From contig JALGVJ010000039.1 in assembly GCA_029838195.1 (NCBI GenBank), positions 1-32,549 of the forward strand: 32,549 bases of DNA, given 5' to 3'. Position numbers and translations under genes: made by a program. This document shows, one piece after another, positions 8,235 through 17,223 of this stretch. The notes under the pieces were generated by a model that saw nothing but the letters and a program-made list of their open reading frames with translations, searched no databases and was not told the DNA's origin. The stretch comes from Promethearchaeota archaeon. Lineage in GTDB: Archaea; Asgardarchaeota; Lokiarchaeia; Sigyniarchaeales; SOKP01. The stretch's first letter is position 1. Every line of letters starts with the position of its first letter.

Positions 8235-8598
8235 CACGTGGGAAAATAAAAAAAAATACTTAGATTTTGAAATGATCTAATTAAAATAATTAGGGTTTCA
8301 AGAAAAAACACTTGTTTTTTATTCCACGTGTAGTGAGAATTTTCATGGCCATGAGAGTAACTTGATATTAAGTAAGTATTTGAAATATATAGGGCTGATT
8401 CCATATCAAAACGATGAGTAAATAAAGCGTTCGAAAGAAGAATGCAAATGAAGAAGAGAGAGGCACGTGATATAAGATGATTAAAAAGAGATTCAATAGC
8501 TTAAATAAGAATTTATTTAAATAAATCAGACATTTTGCACACTCATGATTCTTATAGGGGTATTCATTATGATTCTTAATTAATCAAAAATACACGTG
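8235..8598. promoter_or_regulatory. Cluster of four CACGTG palindromes between Hsp20 and FGGY kinase
   Basis: CACGTG occurs at 8235-8240, 8325-8330, 8464-8469 and 8593-8598, four times in 364 nt of AT-rich divergent intergenic DNA. The first two are in mirrored context (CACGTGGGAAAATAA and the complement of TTATTCCACGTG), like paired operator half-sites. The last ends 13 nt before the kinase ATG. Between them 8303-8320 is an 8-bp inverted repeat, AAAAAACA-CT-TGTTTTTT, which may act as a terminator. CACGTG also occurs scattered in coding regions, so only the clustering is notable. A shared transcription factor for the two divergent genes is an inference. Confidence 0.4.
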
Positions 8599-8611
8599 AA
8601 AGAGTAATAAA

Positions 8612-10171
8612 ATGTATGTAGCAGCATTAGATTTGGGAACAACAGGCGGGCGAACCATGCTATATGATTTCTCCGGTACATTAATCGCAAGCGCATATCA
8701 AGAATGGAGTTCAATTTATCCATCTCCCGCATTTGTTGAGCAAGATGCGAATGCGTGGTGGGAAACCATTAAATTGACTTCTGAGGCGGCTTTGAAGAAG
8801 AGCGGAATCGATCCTTCCGAGGTGGTCTCTCTTTCCATTACCAACCAAAATTCTTGGAATTTCTCCGTGATTGGTTAAAGGGAAACCATTGTACCGGTTG
8901 ATAGAAAAGGCACGCCGCTTCATAATGCAATAGTGTGGCAAGATCGCAGGACAACAGAGCAAGTGGAATTCATTAAGAAAAAAGTAGGAATAGACAGGGT
9001 TTATAAAATTACGGGTTTAACGATTGATCCGTATTTTTCTGCCACAAAGATTCTTTGGTTTAAGGAAAAAAAACCCACCATTTATCAGAAAACACATAAA
9101 TTCTTGCTGGTATCCGACTATATCTTGTACAAACTAACAGGTAAATTTGTTTCGGATCATAGCAATCTGAGCCGGACCATGCTATTTGATATCAATAATC
9201 TCAAGTATTCAGACGAGATTGCTGCCGAATTAGAGTTAGATTTGGATAAAATGCCCGAACCCATGAAGTGTGGGGAGGAAATTGGAGAGATCATGAGTGA
9301 TGAAACGGCATTTGACAAGAAAACTTTAGTCATTACGGGAGCCGGAGATCAACAAGCGGCAGCCTTAGGCGTGGGAGTGAATGCCCCGGGCGAGATCAAG
9401 TGTACAACGGGTACGGGAAGCTTCATTTTGGCTTATTTAGAGAAACCCACGTTTGATCCTCAGAAAAGGGTATTATGCAGCTGCCATGCGATTCCCGGCA
9501 CGTGGGTTCAAGAAGCGAGCATTTTTACAACAGGAGCGGCGCTACGATGGTTTCGAGATCAAATTGGAACCGCTGAATGCTTGGAAGCAAAAGAAGGGCA
9601 AGATCCTTATGATATCATGACACGAAAAGCGGCGGAGTCCCCCATTGGAGCAAATGGACTGGTTTTTATCCCTCATTTAGTAGGTGCTGGAGCTCCTCAT
9701 TGGAATCCTTATTCAAGGGGAATATTATTCGGTTTATCACTGGGCCATCAAAGAAAAGATCTTTATCGGGCAGTACTCGAAGGTGTGGCGTTTGAAGTAA
9801 AGAAGAACATAGAGATTTTTAGGGAGTTAGGAATCAGGCCAGAAGAATTGAAGGTGACGGGAGGAGGCTCTCGTTCTGATTTATGGAACCAGATAATGGC
9901 AGACGTGTTGGGTATTACTTGTGTTAGAAACGTGATTGAAGAAGCCACCTCCTTGGGGGCAGCAATTTTAGCTGCGGCGGGTGCCGGGATTTTTCCGGAT
10001 ATTTCTAAAGCTGCCGATAATCTATGCAAGGTAGAAAAGAAATACGTGCCCAATCAAGGGCATCATGAGCTGTATGATAAATTGTATTATTTTTCGAAGG
10101 ATCTTTATACTTTATTAAATGAACACTCTGTTTACCGGAAAATTCATGACCTCAATCAAAAGGAGGAATAA
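8612..10171 (+). CDS. FGGY-family carbohydrate kinase (glycerol kinase-like), interrupted by an in-frame stop
   Basis: The reading frame encodes a full-length FGGY kinase: LDLGTTGGRTMLYD at the N-terminus (phosphate-binding loop of domain I), GAGDQQAAALGVG (catalytic Asp in GDQQ) near the middle, TTGTGSFILAY, and GGGSRSDLWNQIMADVLG near the C-terminus. It is closest in character to glycerol and xylulose kinases, which phosphorylate a sugar or polyol with ATP in the cytoplasm. Codon 89 is TAA. Removing 8849-8878 restores the family motif SITNQ-RETIVPVD with no other change, and both flanks stay in one frame. The downstream part has no plausible start of its own (the first option, GTG at 8933, falls inside conserved VWQDRRT). 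The rest of the gene shows no decay, so either the insert is removed or tolerated, or inactivation is recent. The promoter region upstream carries CACGTG repeats. Confidence 0.7.
8849..8878 (+). other. 30-nt stop-containing insert, possible spliced intron
   Basis: This stretch encodes NSWNFSVIG plus TAA and separates Gln from Arg in a motif where they are adjacent. In RNA the upstream exon AACCAA (8843-8848) pairs with TTGGTT (8871-8876) near the insert's 3' end. UUUCC (8832-8836) pairs with GGAAA (8881-8885) outside, and AAUUC (8849-8853) pairs with GAAUU (8857-8861) inside. This gives an exon-exon outer helix, an exon-intron central helix and an intron-only inner helix, the order found in archaeal bulge-helix-bulge splice sites. 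Helix and bulge sizes are not canonical. Because of flanking A residues the boundaries can slide over four positions without changing the spliced product. Confidence 0.45.
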
Positions 10172-10347
10172 AATAATAGATTTTTAATTTTTTAAATTTT
10201 TCTTTTCATTTTCAGTTTATTATAGGAAAACCACAATTTTATATAGATTAATTGTTATCTCTTAAAATAAGAAAAGATTAAATTTATTCAAGAAATTTAA
10301 ACATAATGATTTGAATCTTATTTGAATGAAAACAGTAGAGGAATCTC

Positions 10348-10986
10348 ATGATAAATTCAGAAGAACCTAATCCCGAACCCTCAAGATCACCGATGAAAAA
10401 GGATATTTACACGGAAACGCAAAAAAAGGTGGCAATGATTTTCTATATTGCCATTGTTATTTCTTGCATCATGACCATCGCAGGTTTAGTATACACCATT
10501 GCAGATCTCATCATGGCTGAGGGGAAATTAACACTTTTTCTCTCATTCAACATAGGATATCAAATTGCTATTGTTGGTGGCTTGCTAGCTGGACTTTTTC
10601 TCATTGTAATTCTATTTTTAGGCTTGTATAAAAAAGGCACGCAAGCAATTTTAAAGATAATTTTTAAGAAAATTGTAGTTGAAGAAAAATATCGCCATCG
10701 AATAGATGTTCAAATTGGCGCAGGAGGTTTATTGTTAAGCGTGATAGCAATTATTTTAGGCTTGGCAATTTCCATCATTTATGAGGTACTAATAGGTTCT
10801 TCAGATGCGACGAGTCCAACAATAGCAAATTTATTAAGCACGTTTTCTCAAGGTCAAGTCTTATTATTCATTTCAATAATAGTCTTTTCCTTCGTGGGCC
10901 TTTCCATTTTTATCGTTTATTTCTGGAATAACGGCTACTATTTAATCTTGAAACTTGTGGGTGGATTAGAGGAGGAAAAAAAATAA
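10348..10986 (+). CDS. Four-helix membrane protein of unknown function
   Basis: A 212-residue protein with four clear hydrophobic helices: about 29-56, 66-92, 124-150 and 170-195. Short charged loops separate them, and a charged acidic/basic tail (LEEEKK) ends the protein. The first 25 residues are polar and proline-rich, so the N-terminus is probably cytoplasmic. No catalytic motif or family signature was recognised. GAGG precedes the ATG with 6-nt spacing. It follows the FGGY kinase and precedes the HerA-like gene with gaps of about 150 nt on each side, so linkage to either is uncertain. Confidence 0.7.
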   Translation: MINSEEPNPEPSRSPMKKDIYTETQKKVAMIFYIAIVISCIMTIAGLVYTIADLIMAEGKLTLFLSFNIGYQIAIVGGLLAGLFLIVILFLGLYKKGTQAILKIIFKKIVVEEKYRHRIDVQIGAGGLLLSVIAIILGLAISIIYEVLIGSSDATSPTIANLLSTFSQGQVLLFISIIVFSFVGLSIFIVYFWNNGYYLILKLVGGLEEEKK

Positions 10987-11130
10987 GGTAAGAAGGATTA
11001 TTCTTTTTTTTAGTTCTTGTTTTTGCGAGAGATTTAATTTAATAAATCATCTGCCCCATGGTCTTTAAATTTACTTTTTTTTTCCTCTATTTTAATTGCG
11101 ATAAAATCTCAAATAAATGGGAAAAGGTAA

Positions 11131-12657
11131 ATGTCAATAAAAGTGGGCACGGTATTCAATTTCAGCCAATTACCGGATGTTTCCAAATTTCCCTTCGTAA
11201 TAAATAAGTCGAATAAAAGATCCCCGGTAAGAAAGGGGCTGTTTGTTCACACGCATTCAGAAGAAGGATATTTGATTGGTGTAATAGAGAGAATTCTTCT
11301 TTTGAATGAGTATTTTTCTGATGCTCTCACGATAAAAGCCTATAATAATAATAACAATCCCAATATTTTGCGAGGGTTATTTCCCACTGAAGAATTTGAG
11401 TCAGCCATAGCAATAGTGAATTGTTTAGGGATTATAGAATTTGAGGAGGATGGAAAGGAAAAGAATATAAAAAAAATAAAAAGGATGAGTTATCCCGCTA
11501 CTCCTGGAGCGGGAGTTTTTCTAATTGAGGAAGAGATTCTTAATAGATTTTTAGGATTAGATCCTTTACACGGATTACACATTGGAAAGATCAAAGGTTC
11601 TACTCATGAAGTTAAAATTAACATGGATCGTTTACTGAACAAGCATTTTGCTATTCTTTCAATTTCGGGGGGAGGAAAAAGTTATTTAACATCTATTCTC
11701 ATAGAAGAGCTTCTTTCACGAGAAGAGGAATTAGGAACTCCTTCCATTATTTTAATAGATGTTCATGGTGAATATTCTTATTTAGAACAAATTCAAGCCC
11801 TGCAGGGAAAAGTTCATGTTCAAAATACATCATATTTTCAAATTGCCGTGCCAAAATTAAATGCATGGGGTTTTAAGAAATATCAAGATCAGATTTCTAA
11901 TGTTCAAGTTAGAGAACTTTCAAAATATCTTGAAAATATTAGAAAAGATAAGGAATTAAAAGGAACATTTTCCATTTCCCATATAATAGAACAAATTGAG
12001 AATGATCCGGGAGGTAATAAAAATACCAAGCAAGCATTAATTGGATGGCTAGAAGAATTGAACCGGTTAAATTTATTCGGAACACAAGAGAATCCGAACA
12101 TGAAGGAATTATTAAAACAAGGAGAGATCACGATTTTTTCCTTTCAACAAGAAATCAATTTGAGGAAAAAACAGATAATGTTAGATTATATCTGCAATCG
12201 CTTGTTTTATTTAAGGAGAGTGGATAAAATCCCCCCCTTTTTATTGATCATTGAGGAAGCGCATCAATTTTGTCCCGAAGCTGCTGAATCAAAGGCTATT
12301 TCCAAATCGATCATCGAAACCATCGCTCGAGAGGGGAGAAAATTCATGGCGTGTTTATGCTTGATTTCGCAACGTCCAAAAAAGCTAAGTACTACGGTGC
12401 TTTCTCAGTGTAATTCTAAAATGATTTTAAATATAAAAAACCCACATGATCTCAAGCATCTCATGGACAGTTCGGAAGCCATTACAAGAGAACACGCAAA
12501 TCTCATTTCGAGTCTTGGAGTAGGCGAGGTCTTACTCATGGGAAATGCGGTAAATCATCCCATATTTATCGAAGTAAGAGAGAGGAAATATCCCTCTTCG
12601 CTTGAATCCATATCTCTTTCCATAACCTGCGCCAAATGGACAAGGATGAACAATTAA
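11131..12657 (+). CDS. HerA-like DNA translocase/helicase ATPase (DUF87 type)
   Basis: A 508-residue FtsK/HerA-type ATPase. An N-terminal beta-barrel region (HAS-like, about 1-110) is followed by the ATPase domain. The P-loop is SISGGGKS at 177-184, Walker B is IILIDVHGEY near 210, and a second acidic motif LLIIEEAHQF near 372 is followed by TIAREGRKF and LISQRPKKL, which match HerA. HerA hexamers work with nuclease NurA in DNA end resection and are also used in other DNA translocation systems. No NurA gene lies nearby, so a role in recombinational repair is known for the family but not shown here. The P-loop is unusual: the family normally has GSTGSGKS, and here the first Gly is Ser. An AAAGG sequence precedes the ATG. 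The stop overlaps the end of the convergent small gene. Confidence 0.85.
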   Translation: MSIKVGTVFNFSQLPDVSKFPFVINKSNKRSPVRKGLFVHTHSEEGYLIGVIERILLLNEYFSDALTIKAYNNNNNPNILRGLFPTEEFESAIAIVNCLGIIEFEEDGKEKNIKKIKRMSYPATPGAGVFLIEEEILNRFLGLDPLHGLHIGKIKGSTHEVKINMDRLLNKHFAILSISGGGKSYLTSILIEELLSREEELGTPSIILIDVHGEYSYLEQIQALQGKVHVQNTSYFQIAVPKLNAWGFKKYQDQISNVQVRELSKYLENIRKDKELKGTFSISHIIEQIENDPGGNKNTKQALIGWLEELNRLNLFGTQENPNMKELLKQGEITIFSFQQEINLRKKQIMLDYICNRLFYLRRVDKIPPFLLIIEEAHQFCPEAAESKAISKSIIETIAREGRKFMACLCLISQRPKKLSTTVLSQCNSKMILNIKNPHDLKHLMDSSEAITREHANLISSLGVGEVLLMGNAVNHPIFIEVRERKYPSSLESISLSITCAKWTRMNN

Positions 12658-12920
12658 GTAATGTCTTCCAATACTTCCTCGCTAAGAGAAGGAGTATTCT
12701 TCTTTAAAACGATCATTTTTTTAGTATTAGAGACCCGAAACACGTTTATTATGTTCATGGCTTCCATTTTAAGGAAGATTTCCTCAAGTTGGATGCTCGT
12801 TATGGAAAATTCTTTTTTCAATAATTCTTCAAGCCTTTTATCAAGGATTTCTCCTTTATTTTTGACGAGAATGTCCACTATAGCATTCATTATGGGTTTT
12901 ATATTCCATCTAAATTCCAT
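12654..12920 (-). CDS. Small helical protein, possibly winged-helix-like
   Basis: An 88-residue protein starting MEFRWNIKPIMNAIVDILV. It has several amphipathic helices (KGEILDKRLEELLKKEF, SIQLEEIFLKMEAMNII) and then a short strand pair (VFRVSNTKKMIVLKK), an order compatible with a winged helix; no family was recognised. I chose ATG 12920 because AAGGTTGG precedes it at good spacing; a TTG at 12929 would add three residues. Its stop codon shares the TTAA at 12654-12657 with the stop of the convergent HerA-like gene. The antisense open frame here is hydrophobic, serine-rich and looks non-coding. Confidence 0.6.
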   Translation of the reverse strand: MEFRWNIKPIMNAIVDILVKNKGEILDKRLEELLKKEFSITSIQLEEIFLKMEAMNIINVFRVSNTKKMIVLKKNTPSLSEEVLEDIT

Positions 12921-13041
12921 TTTAACCAACCTTTTTACTTTTTTTTAATTATTTTTTATTCTTTTTTTTTCTATATTTAAGCTTAAATGAAAAAAAGTTT
13001 AAAAGCATAAAAGAGTAAGAAAAGTTGACCTTACTTCTTGA

Positions 13042-15279
13042 TCATACAAACAATCCTTCCTCTTTTTGTTTTTCAATCCGCCTTCTTTTTAATTTTTCAC
13101 TAAATTCTTCATACCATTTGATGATTTCCGGCGTGATTGATTTTGAAATCATTTTACTTGCTTCGATAAAATGGTCAAGACTGACCACTCTCGCCCGAAT
13201 ATTTTCCCTTAAGGCGTTCATGGCCGCTTCACGGCACCAAGATTCTATATCAGCTCCAGAAAAGCCTTCTGTCATATCAATTAAATCTTCTATTTTCAAA
13301 TTGGAGGCTAAGGGCATTTTGTCCGTGAAAATTTTTAAGATTTCTAATCGCCCTTCTCTGTCAGGAGGGGGAACGAGAAGGATTCTATCAATCCGTCCCG
13401 GCCGAATGAGGGCAGGATCTAAAATATCTGGTCGATTTGTTGCCGCAATCACCACGATATCCTTGTTAATTTCAAGGCCATCTAATTCCGTTAAAAATTG
13501 CGATAATACTTTTTCTGTTACGCCTGAATCTGACGTATATCGACCCCGACTCGGAGCAATTGAATCAAATTCATCAAAAAATATGATACAAGGCGCTGCC
13601 ATTTTTGCCTTCCGAAAGATTTCTCGAATTGCTTTTTCACTTTCTCCAACCCATTTGGACAGAAGTTCTGGTCCTTTAATGGATATGAAATTTGCCTTGC
13701 TCTCCGTTGCCACAGCCCTGGCTAATAGTGTTTTTCCACAGCCAGGTGGCCCATATAATAAAATTCCTTTAGGTGGCCGAATTCCCATGCGGTTAAATAT
13801 TTGCGGATTGGATAAGGGCCACTCCACCGCCTCTATTAATCGTTGCTTTAAATCATCCAAACCTCCGATTTGTTCCCATTTCACATTTGGAACTTCAACA
13901 AATACTTCTCTAATACCCGAAGGCATCACTTCTTTTAGAGCAACATCAAAATCTTCTTTTGTGACTTCTATTTCCTCCAGTAATTCAGGGTCTATTATTT
14001 CTGACTCCAAGTTAATCTTGGGAAGATACCGTCTAAGGGCGGACATCGCTGCTTCACGACAGACAGCGGATATATCCGCTCCCACAAAACCGTGCGTGAT
14101 TTTAGCATATTCTTTTAATGAAATTTTTTTATCTAATGGCATGTTTCTCGTATGAATTTGAAAGATCTCTAATCGCCCTTTCTCATTAGGGACTTTTATT
14201 TCTATTTCTCGATCAAATCGACCAGGTCTTCTGAGCGCTGAATCTAAACTATTAGGCCTATTAGTCGCTCCTATTACAATTACTCTTCCTCGAGAGTGCA
14301 ATCCATCCATGAGAGCCAATAACTGGGCAACCACCCTACGTTCTACTTCACCCGTGACAGTTTCCCGCTTGGGCGCAATGGCATCAATCTCATCAATGAA
14401 AATGATGGATGGACTTTTTTCTTCGGCTTCAATAAATATTTTTCGCAATTTTTTTTCAGATTCGCCATAAAACTTGCTCATTATTTCAGGTCCATTAATT
14501 GAAATAAAATGAGCTTCACTTTCATTAGCAACGGCTCGAGCCAGCAATGTTTTTCCACATCCCGGAGGACCTCTTAATAACACGCCTTTTGGAGGATCAA
14601 TGCCTAACCGTTTAAACAAGCTAGGATGTCGCAATGGTAATTCCACCATTTCTCGCACTTTCTGTATCTCTTTATCCAGACCTCCCACATCTTCATAGGT
14701 AACATAAGTTACACCTTTCTCTTCTTCTTCGGTGACGTATTCACTAATATGTAAGGCTGTTTCCGGTTTTATGATGCACACCCCTTTTGGTCGCAAGCTA
14801 ATTACTTTAAACGTGATTTCTCGACTAATACCAATGGAAATTAAGATGATATCATCGAGAGTAACCGGAAAATTATTCAATTTTCTCTTAACAAACGTCT
14901 CAAATCGCGGATTCGTGCGTATTCTCACGTTAGCCGGAGCCAATACAATAGAATGAGCGATATTGGCTTTAACTTTTCTAATTTCCACCGTATCATCTAT
15001 GCTGCAGCCAGTATTTTTTCTCAGGCGTGAATCAAATCGAACGATGCCTAACCCATTATCTTGAGGGTATGAAGGCCATGCAATGCCCGCGCTCTCTTTT
15101 TTACCCACGACAGCGATGACATCGCCCGTGTTAATGTTTAATTTTTCCATGGTTTTTGGATCGATTCGGATGATGTTTCTTCCGATATCCCTTTTTTTTG
15201 CTTTTTGTACCCGCAAGATCACCCTGGTATTATCATCAGCTCTTTTTTTTTCATTACTATTGCTGTCTTTTGAAGCCAT
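13042..15279 (-). CDS. cdc48: CDC48/p97-type AAA+ ATPase
   Basis: A 745-residue protein with the full archaeal CDC48 (VAT) layout. An N-terminal double-psi barrel (about 20-100) and a second N subdomain (about 110-190) precede two AAA+ modules. D1 has P-loop GPPGCGKT near 238 and Walker B FIDEID; D2 has GPPGCGKT near 510 and Walker B FFDEFD. Both modules keep the second region of homology (ATNRP, RRPGRFDRE in D1 and IRPGRIDR in D2). It unfolds proteins for the proteasome and remodels complexes in the cytoplasm. Both P-loops carry Cys where Thr is most common. The C-terminus ends LFV, close to the hydrophobic-Tyr-X motif that docks unfoldases onto the 20S proteasome, with Phe in place of Tyr. 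It is the downstream neighbour of FEN1 on the same strand, 126 nt away. Confidence 0.97.
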   Translation of the reverse strand: MASKDSNSNEKKRADDNTRVILRVQKAKKRDIGRNIIRIDPKTMEKLNINTGDVIAVVGKKESAGIAWPSYPQDNGLGIVRFDSRLRKNTGCSIDDTVEIRKVKANIAHSIVLAPANVRIRTNPRFETFVKRKLNNFPVTLDDIILISIGISREITFKVISLRPKGVCIIKPETALHISEYVTEEEEKGVTYVTYEDVGGLDKEIQKVREMVELPLRHPSLFKRLGIDPPKGVLLRGPPGCGKTLLARAVANESEAHFISINGPEIMSKFYGESEKKLRKIFIEAEEKSPSIIFIDEIDAIAPKRETVTGEVERRVVAQLLALMDGLHSRGRVIVIGATNRPNSLDSALRRPGRFDREIEIKVPNEKGRLEIFQIHTRNMPLDKKISLKEYAKITHGFVGADISAVCREAAMSALRRYLPKINLESEIIDPELLEEIEVTKEDFDVALKEVMPSGIREVFVEVPNVKWEQIGGLDDLKQRLIEAVEWPLSNPQIFNRMGIRPPKGILLYGPPGCGKTLLARAVATESKANFISIKGPELLSKWVGESEKAIREIFRKAKMAAPCIIFFDEFDSIAPSRGRYTSDSGVTEKVLSQFLTELDGLEINKDIVVIAATNRPDILDPALIRPGRIDRILLVPPPDREGRLEILKIFTDKMPLASNLKIEDLIDMTEGFSGADIESWCREAAMNALRENIRARVVSLDHFIEASKMISKSITPEIIKWYEEFSEKLKRRRIEKQKEEGLFV

Positions 15280-15405
15280 GACTTATCGAATCTGAAAAAG
15301 ATGTAATTTTTATTATGGATAAATAAATAATGATCGTGTAAAAAATTTACTATTTCTTTCTTTTATGGCAATAATTTGTACATTTAAGAGAGCGTTCCAA
15401 TTTAA

Positions 15406-16458
15406 TTAACCATGAAAAAATTTATCCAATGTAAGCTGAGTAGAACTGGAGTCTAACTTTTTCAAGCGTTCCAATGCATTTTCTACCCGCTGTTTTGAGA
15501 AATCATGAACGTCTACCAATAATTCTATGACTTTATCATAATTTACCTTGTTCCATTTTAGGGAAGGATAATCTTTATTTATTTTAGGGTTCAAGAATAA
15601 ATCTCTTAATTGTTCGATGAGATCTGGGGTTAAATCCTTTAATTTTTCTTTTAATGAACTCTCATTTTTAATGATCTCTTCAAGGGAACCGTATTTTTTA
15701 ATTAAATCTAAGGCTTTATGTTGACCAATGCCCTTAATCCCGGGGAAAAAATCGGTGCCAATTAAAATTCCCATGTCTATGAGTTGTCTTCGAGTAATTT
15801 CGTGTTTTTCAAGGAATTTGGATAAGGAAATATATTCAATATCTAACGTTACAGTAGTTTGTTTAACTTTTTTACTCCTTCCGATGGCAAAATTTCGCAA
15901 TAATCTCTTTCCTCCAAACAATAGAGTATCATAATCTTGAGATGCACACGCCCATGCATCTCCTTTTTCCACTAAATAAGCGGATTGTGCTTCTCCTTCA
16001 GATTTTGCCTCGACGACGGGAATACCCATATAGGTGAGCAATTTTTTGCTTTCTTCAATCATATACGAGTCTAATTTTGACGTCATTTGCGCATATTTTT
16101 TTGCCTCTGCGAAATCTTCCTCATCTTGGGCCTTGAGCATTTTTTCTCTCGCTTCTTTTTTGATTTGCCTGCGTTCTTTTAGAGTTTCAAGTTTAAGGAT
16201 GGTAGGTTCTCCATCAAAAACGTAGATCGGTTTAATATTATATTCAATAAAATTTATCGTTCGATAGAATAAACCGGATAAATGAGAAGTGACGTTTCCC
16301 TTATAATCTTTCAAGGGAGTGCCATCATGCTGACGGATTATCGCTAAAAATTGATATATTGTATTAAAAGCATCTATGGCAATCTTGCGATTATTCAAAT
16401 TTTCGAAGGTAATGGGACGTTTTATTTCATTTACTAACTCATTTATTTTAATTCCCAT
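15406..16458 (-). CDS. fen: Flap endonuclease 1 (FEN1)
   Basis: A 350-residue structure-specific nuclease that removes 5' flaps during Okazaki fragment maturation and base excision repair. The N-terminal domain holds metal-binding Asp29 (IAIDAFN) and YVFDGEP near 80. The I-domain has EAKSEGEAQSAYL and ASQDYDTLLFG near 150-180 (catalytic Glu and Asp residues), and GTDFFPGIKGIG near 233 is the helix-hairpin-helix DNA-binding motif. The C-terminus carries a PCNA-interacting PIP box, TQLTLDKFF. Length and motifs are normal for archaeal FEN1. The gene is separated from CDC48 downstream by 126 nt and from Nob1 upstream by about 200 nt. Confidence 0.97.
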   Translation of the reverse strand: MGIKINELVNEIKRPITFENLNNRKIAIDAFNTIYQFLAIIRQHDGTPLKDYKGNVTSHLSGLFYRTINFIEYNIKPIYVFDGEPTILKLETLKERRQIKKEAREKMLKAQDEEDFAEAKKYAQMTSKLDSYMIEESKKLLTYMGIPVVEAKSEGEAQSAYLVEKGDAWACASQDYDTLLFGGKRLLRNFAIGRSKKVKQTTVTLDIEYISLSKFLEKHEITRRQLIDMGILIGTDFFPGIKGIGQHKALDLIKKYGSLEEIIKNESSLKEKLKDLTPDLIEQLRDLFLNPKINKDYPSLKWNKVNYDKVIELLVDVHDFSKQRVENALERLKKLDSSSTQLTLDKFFHG

Positions 16459-16665
16459 TTTAATATCGCCTCTTTAATAATCTCACCATACCATTAACGA
16501 TCAATGCAAGAGAATTTATAATTATAATCATTAAATTTTTAATTTCAAAGGATTTAAATTTATATTTTTAAACCTTACATGATAATTCAGGAATTAATTA
16601 TTTTTCTCACTCATTTTACCTTTCATAGAAAAAATCAGAAAATTTTCTGGTTGTTTGAATTCCAT

Positions 16666-17223
16666 TTAAATGGGCCTTCTTAAGATTCTCGAACCACAAA
16701 TTTCACATTTTTGCTTGAATAACTCTGGTTCATAAATAGTATTGCATACCGGACAATATGCTTGCCACGTGATTTTTTTTGATATTCCATTTTTTTTCAC
16801 GGAAGAAAAAGGAAGGTTCATGTGAATGCACACGTTTTCCATAGAATAATCATTTGTATAAAGAATCACGGGAAGTTCTTGCGTTTCCCTTAGTTCTAAG
16901 GTCAAGGCGAGAAGTTCTTTATCAGCTTGAGACAGGGCTTGGACATCTCCTGTTTTTTTAGAGTGCTCTTCAACCACTTGAAGGTATTTTTTAGAAGGTT
17001 CTTTAACATTTAATTTTTTGCCTAAAATAGCCGCTTGAAGAATGTTAAGGATGTTTCTATTTTTTTCCTTGTATTTTTCCACTTCAATTTCATCTATAAT
17101 AGAGGGCGTGGTAAAAAGAAGGGCCTCCATGAGATTAATATTTACTCCTAAAAAGAGCACGTTCGCATCCAAAACAAATATTTTATCCGCTTTCTTATTC
17201 TTCACGTGTTCTGGCTGAGGCAT
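16666..17223 (-). CDS. nob1: Nob1-type rRNA endonuclease (PIN domain plus zinc ribbon)
   Basis: A 185-residue protein with an N-terminal PIN domain: FVLDANV holds Asp19, SIIDEIEVEKYKEKNR supplies the Glu, and TGDVQALSQADKELLALTLEL and LYTNDYSMENV supply further acidic residues. It ends with a zinc ribbon, CPVCNTIYEP...CEICGSRIL (Cys-x2-Cys twice). Nob1 cuts the 3' end of pre-16S rRNA during late small-subunit maturation. The PIN-plus-ribbon order is diagnostic. Its start overlaps the end of the NAD kinase gene by 29 nt in another frame, which indicates translational coupling. The long overlap also means the start cannot be moved downstream without losing little-conserved N-terminal residues only. 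Confidence 0.93.
   Translation of the reverse strand: MPQPEHVKNKKADKIFVLDANVLFLGVNINLMEALLFTTPSIIDEIEVEKYKEKNRNILNILQAAILGKKLNVKEPSKKYLQVVEEHSKKTGDVQALSQADKELLALTLELRETQELPVILYTNDYSMENVCIHMNLPFSSVKKNGISKKITWQAYCPVCNTIYEPELFKQKCEICGSRILRRPI

Noticed and set aside
8933..10171. A separate kinase gene starting at GTG 8933
   Set aside because: The start falls inside the conserved VWQDRRT segment and the frame continues the upstream half exactly; it is one gene with an insert.
12661..12948. Plus-strand frame opposite the small helical gene
   Set aside because: Hydrophobic, Ser/Phe-rich product typical of antisense shadows; the minus-strand frame has an SD and charged, protein-like composition.
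13025..14155. Long plus-strand open frame opposite CDC48
   Set aside because: Antisense shadow of a strongly conserved AAA+ gene; its sequence is serine-rich and lacks any domain pattern.
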